From Oegoconia quadripuncta (lineage: Eukaryota > Arthropoda > Insecta > Lepidoptera > Autostichidae), in assembly GCA_949316235.1 (NCBI GenBank), contig OX438758.1:5861731-5925730 (forward strand): a stretch of DNA of 64,000 nt, written 5' to 3'. Below, piece after piece: positions 31,981 to 42,367 of the stretch. Each line of letters begins with the position of its first letter. Position 1 is the stretch's first letter. Under the pieces are notes generated by a model. That model was not told where the DNA came from. It did no database searches and saw only the letters and a list, made by a program, of their open reading frames with translations. The position numbers and the translations under genes were made by a program.

Positions 31981-32449
31981 GTGTGCCTACCCACGTCCGA
32001 CTTCTTGTAGGATTTGTAGGACGTGGGCGTTGAAACATTGCAATCAGTATACGTTCCATTTTTCTCCTATAAAAAATTGGTCTCCGATTATCGGCTGTGG
32101 GCGCGCAGCCTTAGGAATTAGAATGGAACGTATACTGATAGTAATGTTTCAACGCTCACGTCCTACAAAATATCGGTCACAATATCGGTGATTAAAGTAT
32201 TGAGGAAAAAATCGGCCCGATTATCGGTCCTACAAAAATCGGTCGTGGGCGGGCACACTTATGGTAGGTAATATACAACAATTCAACAAAAGCTATTGGC
32301 ACTATAGGGCTGCCCGCCCGCGGCCGACAATCGGTGGTTGATTTTGCCGACGTCCTACAATAAAACTGGCACAATATCGGTGAAAGTATTGACGAAAAAA
32401 TCGGCCCGATTATCGGTCCTACAAAAAGTCGGTCGTGGGCGGGCACACT
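31981..32449. mobile_element. compound MITE with GTGTGCCxACCCACG inverted ends
   Basis: The left end is GTGTGCCTACCCACGTCCGA. Right-type ends TCGGTCGTGGGCGGGCACAC occur twice, finishing at about 32257 and 32448. An internal left-type end lies near 32308 (GCCCGCCCGCGGCCGACAAT). TTA flanks both sides of 31981-32257 (possible target duplication). It looks like two nested or tandem copies of one non-autonomous DNA transposon. Confidence 0.6.
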
Positions 32450-32459
32450 AGAGAAAAAT

Positions 32460-33120
32460 ATAAAATAACCTATATCAATATCATTTTATCGTTATTTATT
32501 TCTTTTTAAGTTAGATAGGCTGAACAAGTATAAATTTATAACCTTACGCATTTTTTTTTTATATTAGTAAATAAGAACTTCTAGGACTGAAACCTAGCTA
32601 GGTAGTTTAATGTTCATTTTAAAGACAAAAACGCGCTTTCTTCGTGGCCAAAAAACACAGCCGGCTTCAAATAATCTCTTGAATCGGCAATTACAAGTAA
32701 AAAATTATTTTACTGAAATGCTTGTACCTATTTCTCGCTTCGTCAATTTTTATATCTGTCGAGAAGCTCATGAATAAACGCAATATATGTGTGTTATAAA
32801 CGCAAATAGCATTTACTTTTACTAAGAGTACCTATTGACGCCACTCGCTGTCTGTACCACGATGTACCGAAGTAGTTAACCCTAGCACAGATCATAATGT
32901 TTTTGTGTAACTACTGCTACACCTTTTACTGAGTACCGGGGTCTAATTTGCAATTTATTCAATTTGGGTGTAGATTAATGTATGTTAACACATACTAGTA
33001 TAAAATGATAAATAAATAAAATATATACAACAAAAGTAATTAGGTACTTGAAAACTTTTATCTTTAAACTAGTGGTCACTGTCTTTCGCTATCGACTGTA
33101 CTGTAGCTGGTGTTTGTCGA
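32460..33120. other. intergenic, nothing recognised
   Basis: AT-rich, no open frame of note and no repeat recognised. Confidence 0.45.
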
Positions 33121-33512
33121 TTATACAGGGTGACCCAAAAGTCACGGATCAAACAAAATGGAGCGATAATAAAGGTCATTTCTAACCAAAAAATCAAATG
33201 TGTTGGAGTTCGTGGAAGAATATTCACGGAATACGTGGTCGGACATAAGTAGGTACTTGTGTTCAAAGGTCGCAACGTTGAAAAGCAATATGAATTTAAA
33301 AACTGTCAAACAGTTCGAAATTGCACAGCACGATTTCGATGAAAATTATTTTTTATATTATCCAAAGTAATCAACTGTCCAATGGCTATTACTATGGGTA
33401 CCTACTAGACTTGAAGTGCCCAAAAGTTACTTACATTTTTTTTTGGACTAAGTGAATCGAGTAATCGATAATGCACACATGAAAAAGTGTTATTCGTTTC
33501 AGTGTAAATATA

Positions 33513-33780
33513 CAGGGCGTCCCAAAGTTATGGGACATGAAGGGGAAGTACCTTAAATATCGTAGATAGTGAATTTTGCTCAAAGAAGACTTTATGTTAT
33601 TTTTAAAAGTTAGTAATTCTGCATTCATAGATTTTCTAAAAATTATTTGCTTCGGCTGGGAATCGAACCGACTCAAATGTGAAAAAAAAAACACCCTACT
33701 TTTATGATGCCAATCGAAAGAATAGCTAAAAAATAATAACTCTGCCTAAGTAACATAGTATTTTAAAAGAAAGGAACAAC
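33513..33780 (+). repeat. left terminal inverted repeat of the mariner-like element
   Basis: Contains the reverse complement of a Pol III B-box consensus, GGAATCGAACC at 33659-33669, besides the CAGGGCGTCCC terminus. Confidence 0.85.
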
Positions 33781-33858
33781 GTGAAATTAATCATTTTAAT
33801 CAAATAAAAAACATACATGAAACTGCCGTAGTCAATTAAGTAGGTATTTTTTTGTAAA

Positions 33859-34920
33859 TTAATTAATTAAATGCTCAAAATGTGATCCCTCTTGTCTTAC
33901 GCAAATCGCCAATCTTTTAATGAGCCCGCTGCCTGTTGATTTTCTAATCATTTTATGGTGAACACTCGATGTGATATGGCACAATTCTGTTTGCAACTCG
34001 CCTACGTTCTCGTATCGCTTTTTGTATAGCATATCTTTCACGTATCCCCAAAAGAAGAAATCTAATGGTGTGAGGTCCGGGGATCTGGCCGGCCATCTAA
34101 TCGGTCCATTTGTACCAATCCATGTAGGAAAACATTCATTTAGAAAATCTGCTGCTCTCCGACTATTATGAGCCGGAGCTCCATCTTGTTGGAAAATTAA
34201 GTTTTCTTGCTCCGCCGCGGAATGGTTTCTTATCTTATCCCTTAAAATTTGAAGTATTCCTAAATACTTTTCTGTGTTCAAGGTTCCTTGGTAAAAATGG
34301 ATTAAGAAAACCCGGTTTTTTAAAAGTCCGCACCAACAGTTGAGTGAAAAACGCACTTGGTTATTAGTTTCAGTCACTCGTAGGGGATTTTCTTTAGACC
34401 AAATACGATTATTGTTGCGGTTATACATACCGTTATTGCTAAAGTTAGATTCGTCTGTCCAAATAATATTATCCAAAAAATTTGGATCTTCGAGCAATCG
34501 TGCCTGGATATCAAGACAGAAATTTTTTCTCCTTTCTGTATCGCCCGGAAGTAATTTTTGAACCAATCGTCCTTCAACATAACTCTTAAAACCGTGTTTT
34601 TTTAATACACGGTGTATTTTACTTTTTGAAACTCCAATTTCATGTTCTCCTTCTCTCACCGATGCTTTCGGAAAAGCCGAAAAGTAAATTAAAATACCAA
34701 GTTCTTCGTCGTTGATCGTATGGTTTTCTTGCTGTGGTTCTCTTGGGCGTTTATCGAAACGTCCCAGAGTTTTCAAATTGTTCACAAGCCTTTTCAAAAC
34801 TTTACGAGACGGTATTTGTCTATCAGGATATTTTACGCCATACCACCGCAAACTTCTAGAGATATCTTTATCGTTCAAAAAATATGCTTCCATTAGATCA
34901 AAACTTACTTGATATGCCAT
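33859..34920 (-). CDS. mariner/Tc1 (IS630) superfamily transposase, intact
   Basis: A 353-residue uninterrupted frame. The N-terminal about 110 residues are helix-turn-helix-like (SRKVLKRLVNNLKTLGRFDK, then SVREGEHEIGVSKSKIHRVL). The DDE/D domain has IIWTDESNF with Asp156, FQQDGAPAHNSRRA with Asp246 and RSPDLTPLDFFFWG with the third acid at Asp287 (or Asp282). The Asp246-Asp287 spacing is 40 residues, longer than the 34 of classical mariners. It cuts and pastes the 2.1-kb element by acting on the flanking inverted repeats. The start at 34920 gives a full DNA-binding region. No stops or shifts are seen, so it may be functional. Placement in a named subfamily needs a phylogeny. Confidence 0.88.
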   Translation of the reverse strand: MAYQVSFDLMEAYFLNDKDISRSLRWYGVKYPDRQIPSRKVLKRLVNNLKTLGRFDKRPREPQQENHTINDEELGILIYFSAFPKASVREGEHEIGVSKSKIHRVLKKHGFKSYVEGRLVQKLLPGDTERRKNFCLDIQARLLEDPNFLDNIIWTDESNFSNNGMYNRNNNRIWSKENPLRVTETNNQVRFSLNCWCGLLKNRVFLIHFYQGTLNTEKYLGILQILRDKIRNHSAAEQENLIFQQDGAPAHNSRRAADFLNECFPTWIGTNGPIRWPARSPDLTPLDFFFWGYVKDMLYKKRYENVGELQTELCHITSSVHHKMIRKSTGSGLIKRLAICVRQEGSHFEHLIN

Positions 34921-35364
34921 GTTCGCAATAAATTAACACAATAACACTTGTGTAAGTGAATTGAGACTAAACAGATCAATATCCGAAAAACAAACGCTCG
35001 CACATACTGTTCCATTTTCAAATTTAAGAACAACATTTAAAAATATCACTTCTTTTTAAAATATCTTAAAAAGTATGCATTCAAACAAACGCTGTCATAA
35101 ACTGTTCCATTTTCAAATTATAAATTATTTATTTTTGTTTTTAATTTGCCTTCTGTCTAGCTTACAGAGGACGTATTGAAATACAAGTTTTATCATTTCA
35201 TCTACACGTGCACTTATAATAAGGAAAACTATGTTAGTACCTATTTTATGAAGTGGGTACTTATTTACGAATAATCAATGCTATCTTTGGAATGATAATA
35301 TCGCTACTTTTCGAACGTCGTCGGCAATAAATAACTTTCTTGAAATTTGACTCAATCATTTTAT

Positions 35365-35633
35365 GTTGTTCCTTTCTTTTAAAATACTATGTTACTTAGG
35401 CAGAGTTATTATTTTTTAGCTATTCTTTCGATTGGCATCATAAAAGTAGGGTGTTTTTTTTTTTCACATTTAAGTCGGTTCGATTCCCAGCCGAAGCAAG
35501 TAATTTTTAGAAAATCTATGAATGCAGAATTACTAACTTTTAAAAATAACATAAAGTCTTCTTTGAGCAAAATTCACTATCTACAATATTTAAGGTACTT
35601 CCCCTTCATGTCCCATAACTTTGGGACGCCCTG
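35365..35633 (-). repeat. right terminal inverted repeat of the mariner-like element
   Basis: Reverse complement of 33513-33780 with few differences. Holds GGTTCGATTCC at 35477-35487. Confidence 0.85.
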
Positions 35634-35933
35634 TATAATGTATATATCACATATTATACATAATATACAAGTAAAGAGAGATTCAACTGCATCCATATTG
35701 TAAGGTACAATCTATTGTACCTTGGGCGATGTTGTTTATAAAATCTTATATCCTGAGATGAAGAATATTAAAGTGTAGTCAAATTTATATCTTTACAATG
35801 TAATTTGAAAAGTCTAATATAATACATTTCTTGTATATACAATATTGTCTCACAGCTACTGTCCTTTAAAAATAATAATTTTCGAAGCGCCCCTGGATGT
35901 CAAGTTCATTGTCCTTTTTAATGGAAGTGGCCT

Positions 35934-36170
35934 TTCGTTTGATTTATGACCTTTGAGACACCCTGTATGTAGGTATACGTTATCATTATTATCAGACACA
36001 TATTGCTTACTTCAGTATAGTTTATAAATGCTCAATGTATTGATATAGGACAGTAAACTGGTGACTTCGACGGCGAGAGGACGCGTTGTAAGTTTGATTT
36101 TTTAATTATGTATTATTTTTGTTATAAGTAGAACCACTACTTCTTTTAGTGGTCAGTATAATAAAAAAAA
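35934..36170. repeat. direct repeat A, includes a mariner-type end
   Basis: Shares with 36573-36810 the blocks TTTCGTTTGAT, CACCCTGTATGTA, TTTATAAATG, GTGTATTGATATAG-like and GACGCGTTGTAAGTTTGATT. About 640 bp separate the two copies. The CACCCTGTA motif resembles a mariner-type terminus, matched in inverse by ACAGGGTGACC at 33124. Confidence 0.65.
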
Positions 36171-36361
36171 ATTATGGCACTTGTGTAGTTGTATTTACAA
36201 AAAAAGTAATGGAAAAGAAACTGCAAATTGTAGGAAAGTTTTTTAAATTAAAATACTTATCATTCCAATATTGCGGAATTTTAATACATACCTAATTTTT
36301 AGTTAAGTCCGATCACGTGTTCCATGAAATTTTAAAATAGTAATAACTTTTGAACCAATGA

Positions 36362-36520
36362 CAATGGTGTCGATTCGGATGTACACCAACTAAACTAAAA
36401 TAAAACCAGTTTTAAAGTAGTACTGTTCTCTTTCTCCCTGGAACAGTACGATGCAACGCCACCACTCCAAAACTGGTTTTAGTTTAGTTTAGTTGGTGTA
36501 CATCCGAATCGACACCATTG
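36362..36520. mobile_element. palindromic MITE, about 49-bp inverted ends
   Basis: CAATGGTGTCGATTCGGATG then TACACCAACTAAACTA is mirrored at 36471-36520. A one-arm relative lies at about 47600-47695. Sits between direct repeats A and B. Confidence 0.75.
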
Positions 36521-36572
36521 GGCCCAACTTTATGGACCTTCTTGGTTTAGATATGGCCTCGGCGATTATTCC

Positions 36573-36810
36573 ATTTCGTTTGATCCACCACATTAGGTCA
36601 CCCTGTATGTAGTTATCATTAACCACATGTTGCTCACTTCAGTGCAGTTTATAAATGGTAAGTGTATTGATATAGAGCAGTAAACTTGTGCCTTCGACGA
36701 CGAGAAGACGCGTTGTAAGTTTGATTTTTTAAAATTCTTTATAAATAGAGATTATATTTATTCTTTATAAATAGAGACACTACCTATTCTTTTAGTAGCT
36801 AGGTAATGTA
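36573..36810. repeat. direct repeat B, includes a mariner-type end
   Basis: Second copy of the segment at 35934-36170. Its GGTCACCCTGTA end and GATCC..AAACGAAATGG inverse match the left end at about 33125-33165 (ACAGGGTGACCCAAAAGTCA, CGGATCAAACAAAATGG). An older mariner-like element may therefore span 33126-36607 around the younger one. Confidence 0.6.
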
Positions 36811-36967
36811 TAATCTTTATCATGAATAGTTTCATGACGCGACGATAAGGTTACAGCGGGCCGGTGATCAGTCCTTGCTTGTAGTAGTTAGGAGTTGTTG
36901 AAAAGATTAAGTAGGTATCACGTTAGTGTATATGTCGTAGGCAGAAGGTAAATTATCCAAATAATTT

Positions 36968-37225
36968 AATCATTATCATCATCAGCCGAAAGACACTGCT
37001 GGACAAAGGCCTCCCCCAAAGATCTCCACAATGATCTGCCTTGCGCTGCCCACATCCAGCGGCTTCCCGCGATCTTGACTAAATCGTTGGTGTGCCCCGA
37101 CTCCCACTTAAGTTTGTCAATTCTTCGGGCTATATCGGTCACCTTGGTTCTCCTGCAGATCTCCTCATGTCTGATTCTCTCTATTGCCCTTTGGGTAACC
37201 TTGAGCCTTCTTCCGAGGCCCATAT
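36968..37225 (-). pseudogene. RTE-like LINE 3' coding end
   Basis: The frame 36966-37238 encodes GLGRRLKVTQRAIERIRHEE, RTKVTDIARRIDKLKWESGH, VKIAGSRWMWAAQGRSLWRS and LGEAFVQQCLSADDDND, the C-terminus of an RTE-type polyprotein. Its (ATG)n tail is at the left. 5'-truncated. The SLWRSLGEAF words reappear in the adjacent minisatellite. Confidence 0.8.
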
Positions 37226-37867
37226 AGTGAGTGACCACATTTAATTAATTGTATGCCTAGGCGTATTGTAATGTGTGGCCGACATCCTGAATTATTGGAA
37301 ACTGCGCTGGGGGGCCACTCATGCAAAGGATTCTAACACATCCTAATCAATTATTCGAATCATTTTATTTTATTAATGTATTTTGTTCTATTAATGTAAA
37401 TTTAGGAGTCCATTGAGGAGTTAGCAGCTGATACTTATAAGTATAACGCAAGTATTTTTAATGCTTAGCATGGGCATCAGCTGGGAACATACTTTTAGAA
37501 ATTCTAATGAATATTACAAAATTTTACCGGTTGTAAACTACTGTATTTACTTGTGGTTAAAATTAATTATGCTTATTCTTAATTAAAGTAGTTTTATCAG
37601 AATTGTCCGTCATACATGATGATCTGCCTATAGGCATTCAATTAAATGGATAAAGTAACGATCTGCCTAAGAAAACTCAACAAAATGAATTATGGGTAAG
37701 AATGGTTACGATTTTTTTTCTCCTAAAATTTTGCAACAATGAATTTTTTTTAATCTGTGCCTATCTAGATGACGTAATAGTTTTAGTATAAATACATATT
37801 TTTAATTTATATATTACATTTAATTAGAGATTCTTATGTTCCAAAATTAAAAGTACCTACAATAACT

Positions 37868-38130
37868 TCAGAGTCTGTGGCCGTGTGGTGCTGCCCCGCA
37901 GAGTAGTACAGGACCCGTCTCTACCCGTGGGCGTCGTAAGAGGCGACTAAATCTTGAGCATATATTTAGATCCGTAATGGGCAGCAGTATAATTGGGAAA
38001 AATCTGCGATCGCGCGGATTAGGGCAAATCCTCCTATGATAGAGACTTGTGTCGCTTTATAGGCCGTAGATGTGTGATGTGACGAACTTGCATTTGAAAT
38101 TAAGAATTTGTACCACAATTGAAGTAATCT
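37868..38130 (+). repeat. probable LINE-derived segment before the minisatellite
   Basis: Contains CCGTGTGGTGCTGCCCCGCA, GAGTAGTACAGGACCCGTCT and CCCGTGGGCGTCGTAAGAGG then CGACTAA, a combination I associate with lepidopteran LINE internal sequence. No open frame is preserved. Confidence 0.35.
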
Positions 38131-38159
38131 GTGGTCGTGCTAGGAAGTATAATCGAGGG

Positions 38160-39776
38160 GGCGAGGCCTATATCTGGTAGTTGCCTATGGAAATCTATAT
38201 GGGAGGCCTATATTCTGGTTAGTTGCCTATGGAAGTCTATGGGGGAAACCTATGTCCTGGTTAGTTGCCTCTGGAAATCTATGGGGGAGGCCTATGTCCT
38301 GGTTAGTTGCCTCTGGAAATCTATAGGGGAGGCCTATATTCTGGTAGTTGCCTATGGAAATCTATGGGGAAGCCTATATACTGGTTAGTTGCCTCTGGAA
38401 ATCTATGGGGGAGGCCTATGTCCTGGTTAGTTGCCTATGGAAATCTATGCAGGAGGCCTATGGCCTGGTTAGTTGCCTATGGAAAACTATGGAGGAGGCC
38501 TATGGCCTGGTTAGTTGTCTCTGGAAATCTATGGGGGAGGCCTATATTCTGGTAGTTGCCTATGGTAATCGATGGGGGAGGCCTATATCCTGGTTAGTTG
38601 TCTATGGAAATCTATGGGGGAGGCCTATATCCTGGTTAGTTGCCTCTGGAAATCTATGGGGGAGGCCTATGTCTTGGTTAGTTGCCTCTGGAAATCTATA
38701 GGGGAGGCCTATATTCTGGTAGTTGCCTATGGAAATCGATGGGGGAGGCCTATATCCTGGTTTATTGCCTCTGGAAATCTATGGGGGAGGCCTATGTCCT
38801 GGTTAGTTGCCTCTGGAAATCTATAGGGGAGGCCTATATTCTGGTAGTTGCCTATGGTAATCGATGGGGGAGGCCTATATCCTGGTTAGTTGTCTATGGA
38901 AATCTATGGGGGAGGCCTATATCCTGGTTAGTTGCCTCTGGAAATCTATGGGGGAGGCCTATGTCTTGGTTAGTTGCCTCTGGAAATCTATAGGGGAGGC
39001 CTATATTCTGGTAGTTGCCTATGGAAATCGATGGGGGAGGCCTATATCCTGGTTTATTGCCTCTGGAAATCTATGGGGGAGGCCTATGTCCTGGTTAGTT
39101 GCCTCTGGAAATCTATAGGGGAGGCCTATATTCTGGTAGTTGCCTATGGAAATCTATGGGGAAGCCTATATCCTGGTTAGTTGCCTCTGGAAATCTATGG
39201 GGGAGGCCTATGTCCTGGTTAGTTGCCTATGGAAATCTATGCAGGAGGCCTATGGCCTGGTTAGTTGCCTATGGAAAACTATGGAGGAGGCCTATGGCCT
39301 GGTTAGTTGTCTCTGGAAATCTATGGGGGAGGCCTATATTCTGGTAGTTGCCTATGGTAATCGATGGGGGAGGCCTATATCCTGGTTAGTTGTCTATGGA
39401 AATCTATGGGGGAGGCCTATATCCTGGTTAGTTGCCTCTGGAAATCTATGGGGGAGGCCTATGTCTTGGTTAGTTGCCTCTGGAAATCTATAGGGGAGGC
39501 CTATATTCTGGTAGTTGCCTATGGAAATCGATGGGGGAGGCCTATATCCTGGTTTATTGCCTCTGGAAATCTATAGGGGAGGCCTATGTCCTGGTTAGCT
39601 GCTTCTGGAAATCTATGGGGGAGGCCTATGTTCTGGTTAGTTGCTTCTGGAAATCTATGGGGGAGGCCTATGTTCTGGTTAGTTGCCTCTGGAAATCTAT
39701 GGGGGAGGCCTATGTCCTGGTTAGTGGCCTCTGGAAATCTATAAGGGGTGGCCTATGTTCTGGTTAGTTGCCTATT
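38160..39776. repeat. 42-bp minisatellite, about 38 copies, with higher-order units
   Basis: The consensus unit is TTAGTTGCCTCTGGAAATCT then ATGGGGGAGGCCTATGTCCT and GG. Some units are 41 bp, with a lost T in CTGGTAGTT. Blocks repeat at offsets of 292 bp (38572 versus 38864), 500 bp and 792 bp (38348 versus 39140), showing higher-order amplification. The unit translates to a 14-residue CLWKSMGEAYVLVS repeat, close to the RTE C-terminal words LWRSLGEAFVQQ. The open frames are a by-product; no gene structure is visible. Confidence 0.92.
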
Positions 39777-40169
39777 GTAAGCTGGTTGCTGGTCGCTATC
39801 GTAAATTTGAGTTGCGAGACCCGCTTATAGTGTCAGTATTACGATCGTCATATGGCCGTGTGTACAAGAATACGCTGGTCTAAAACATATGTTACAATTA
39901 TCAACAAATTATGTTTATTGCCTTGTATTAAAAACGTCTCATTTGGCAAGTTGTAAGACAGTTAAATTAATTGTGAGTTATTGTAAAAATTTCCATAAAC
40001 TAATCAGACTAAATAGGTAAACCATTACTCGAAGTTTTTGCACTTTGACGAGATAGGTATCTATTATATTCGTATTTAGGTATGATAGGTACGTCTAGCG
40101 TAAGTACCTAGGTATTTATTTAGTTTTTTATTTTAGAAATTTATTATCCACTCACACATTATTATCCAT

Positions 40170-40478
40170 CTAGCCGCCTCGGTGGCTCAATGTAAACAGC
40201 ATTGGGTTTACGATTCGGAGGTCGCGGGTTCGATCCCCAGCGGGGTACATGTTTAAGTACTCCGTTTGGTTGGTGGTAGGACATTTTAAATGTCCGCCTG
40301 GCTAGCTACCACCATCTTATCTATATCTGCCGCCAAACAGCAATGTTAGGTAATAGCATTGATGTATTCCGGTTGTCAGAGATAATATAGCCAGTCCCCC
40401 AAATGTGTTGGGGTTTCCGGCTCAGTACGCTTCCACCTTCGACCTCAGAGGTCAAGTACCAACCCGTTGTGCATAAAA
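40170..40478 (+). repeat. tRNA-derived SINE family B, full length
   Basis: Head AGCCGCCTCGGTGGCTCAAT, B box in GGTCGCGGGTTCGATCCCCA, complete body and TTCGACCTC..AGGTCAAGTACCAACC tail ending in CATAAAAAAC. Confidence 0.88.
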
Positions 40479-41399
40479 AACCATTCTAGGGCTATATTAA
40501 TAAAGCGATCTCAAGGTTGAGATTGAGTCTCACACTCAATAGTATTTTTTTAATCTGTCTTTACAATTCTATCTCAAATATCAACCTTTTTTACAACTGT
40601 AGTAACGGTGTCCAAGTTAGTGCTTCGACAGACAAATTTACTACACACACACACACATGCATACATACTGTGCAGGTACACTGTTGGGCACACACACATT
40701 CACACATCCAATTACACTTCCTCACGCATGACGTATGAGTCTTGTATTGGCCGGTAGGTACACCCCACTGGCTATACCCTGTCCGCCATTGCATACCTTT
40801 CAACATACCCCTATACAAGAGCTCTGTACTTCATTTAAGCTAATTAAATCAATATAAAGATCTAGCTAAATTCCAAAGCGTCTTTATTTACTCTTTGTAT
40901 CTATACCATACAGTAGTATACAAGTAACCATTGATGTAAGAAAGAGCCGTAAAGTAATTACGAAGCAGACTGTACGAAGGTAATATCAATCATCTGCATT
41001 CAGCCACGTGTTTCTTTTCTTATCCTTCCTTTAAACATTCTCATTAACAATTCATAATGTTTGAGTGTGTGCTCCCCAAACATAGACTCCAACCTATAAC
41101 GCAATATTTGACAGTATGCGCCTCTATGATCGATCACTATTCCACGTATCAAAAAGGCCTTGATGATGCCATAAGTGTAATAAATTGCCATGGATATGCT
41201 AAGGAGTCTAACTATTCAAGGTCAACGCCAGAAGTCAGCGAACCACAGCTAAGTGCACGCAAGGCGGAAGTTTTAGACTGGAAGATTTGATCGCAATGAA
41301 TACGTTGGAATTTTTTCGTCAATGTTCGTCGAAAAATTTCCACGAAGTATTAGTGCATGTAGCTGTAAACCTCTCAATATCAGTTCGGTTTAAAACGAT
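40479..41399. other. intergenic, with a CA-rich patch
   Basis: Positions 40644-40735 are rich in ACACACAC/ACATACAT words. No gene recognised. Confidence 0.45.
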
Positions 41400-41525
41400 C
41401 ATTATCCCAGTCCGTAAACATCCCAGTGCTGGGATATAAGCACAGATTTGATCTGTGGATATAAGCCTTCCCTCGTATAATGAGGGAGTATGGTCCACCA
41501 CGCTGGCTTAGGCGAGTTGGGACTT
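41400..41525 (-). repeat. SINE family C, tail fragment
   Basis: On the - strand: AGCGTGGTGGACCATACTCC, CTCATTATACGAGGGAAGGC and CAGCACTGGGATGTTTACGG, matching the tail of the copy at 46450-46745. Confidence 0.55.
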
Positions 41526-41528
41526 CTC

Positions 41529-41730
41529 ATGGACTCAATCACACCTGATGTTAAGTGAAGATGATGTCTAAGGTGAAAGCGGAAACCCCACCACATTTGG
41601 GGGACTAGCTATCTTATCTCTGACAACCGGAACACAACAATGCTAGTCATTGATGCTTGGCGGCAGATTTAGATATGATGGTGGTAGCTAGCCAGGCGGA
41701 CATTTAAAATGCTCTACCACCAACCATACC
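41529..41730 (-). repeat. SINE family B, head missing
   Basis: ATCACACCTGATGTTAAGTG, ACCCCACCACATTTGGGGGA and TAGCTAGCCAGGCGGACATT are the family B tail and middle on the - strand. The copy breaks off before the tRNA-like head. Confidence 0.75.
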
Positions 41731-41806
41731 AACCTAGAAATCTTTCTATTTTTTTTTTATAAGCAAACATGTTAGGCCTATTCTTCTATTACCTACAGTC
41801 TATAAC

Positions 41807-42066
41807 GACGATCTGTTTTGTGTAGTGGTTAGCAACTCTGATCACTATACCAAAAGGTTGCGGGTTCGAATCCTGGTAGGGGCATGTGTTTGTGTGATGA
41901 ATACGGACAGTATAGTAGTAGATTTATAATAAGTATTTATTTACAAAAAAATATGTATTTATGTAGTATATCAATCATCTGGTATCCACAACACAAGCCT
42001 ATAGTTGCTTACTGTGGAACTAGATGGCGCTCTATGTATGTCTAAGGATATTTATTTATATTTATT
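41807..42066 (+). repeat. tRNA-derived SINE family A
   Basis: Head ACGACGATCTGTTTTGTGTA, B box GGTTCGAATCC, then a short deletion in the middle and the usual CATCTGGTATCCACAACACA tail. Confidence 0.82.
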
Positions 42067-42289
42067 ATTGATGTATACTCACCACATCTACTTCTACGTT
42101 CCGGGTTCGATTACCGGTTTAGTTAAATTAGATAAAAGTCCACATTCATTGTAAGCGGTGTATTTCTCTGGGTCGATCATTTATTTCTTTACCCATCTTA
42201 TTAGTCTGCTGTATATTAAGGATACACGTAAGTAGGTACTTATTAAAGATTTTAAAAAAGGTAGGTAGGTATAACACCCACATAACCGT

Positions 42290-42335
42290 CTCGCCGTCCC
42301 CCAGGCGAGCGGTACGCGTAACGCATTTCCCCGCG

Positions 42336-42365
<30 letters not shown>
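42290..42365 (+). repeat. LINE/SINE tail with poly(A)
   Basis: GCGGTACGCGTAACGCATTT then CCCCGCG and about 27 A. Related to the insertion at 24443-24639. Confidence 0.5.

Positions 42366-42367
<2 letters not shown>

Larger units (their letters stand above)
33513..35633 (-). mobile_element. complete mariner/Tc1-like DNA transposon with 268-bp inverted repeats
   Basis: The element is flanked by TA on both sides (33511-33512, 35634-35635) and has CAGGGCGTCCCAAAGTTATG at both ends in inverted order. The inverted repeats extend to about 33780 and 35365, unusually long for the superfamily. Total length is 2121 bp. It encodes one intact transposase on the - strand. Arms appear more than 95% alike by eye, which suggests recent mobility. 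Confidence 0.88.

Noticed and set aside
38131..39767. Series of open frames of 68-117 codons with WKSMGEAY repeats
   Set aside because: They are read-through of a 42-bp minisatellite; frames shift with 41-bp units and there is no gene structure.
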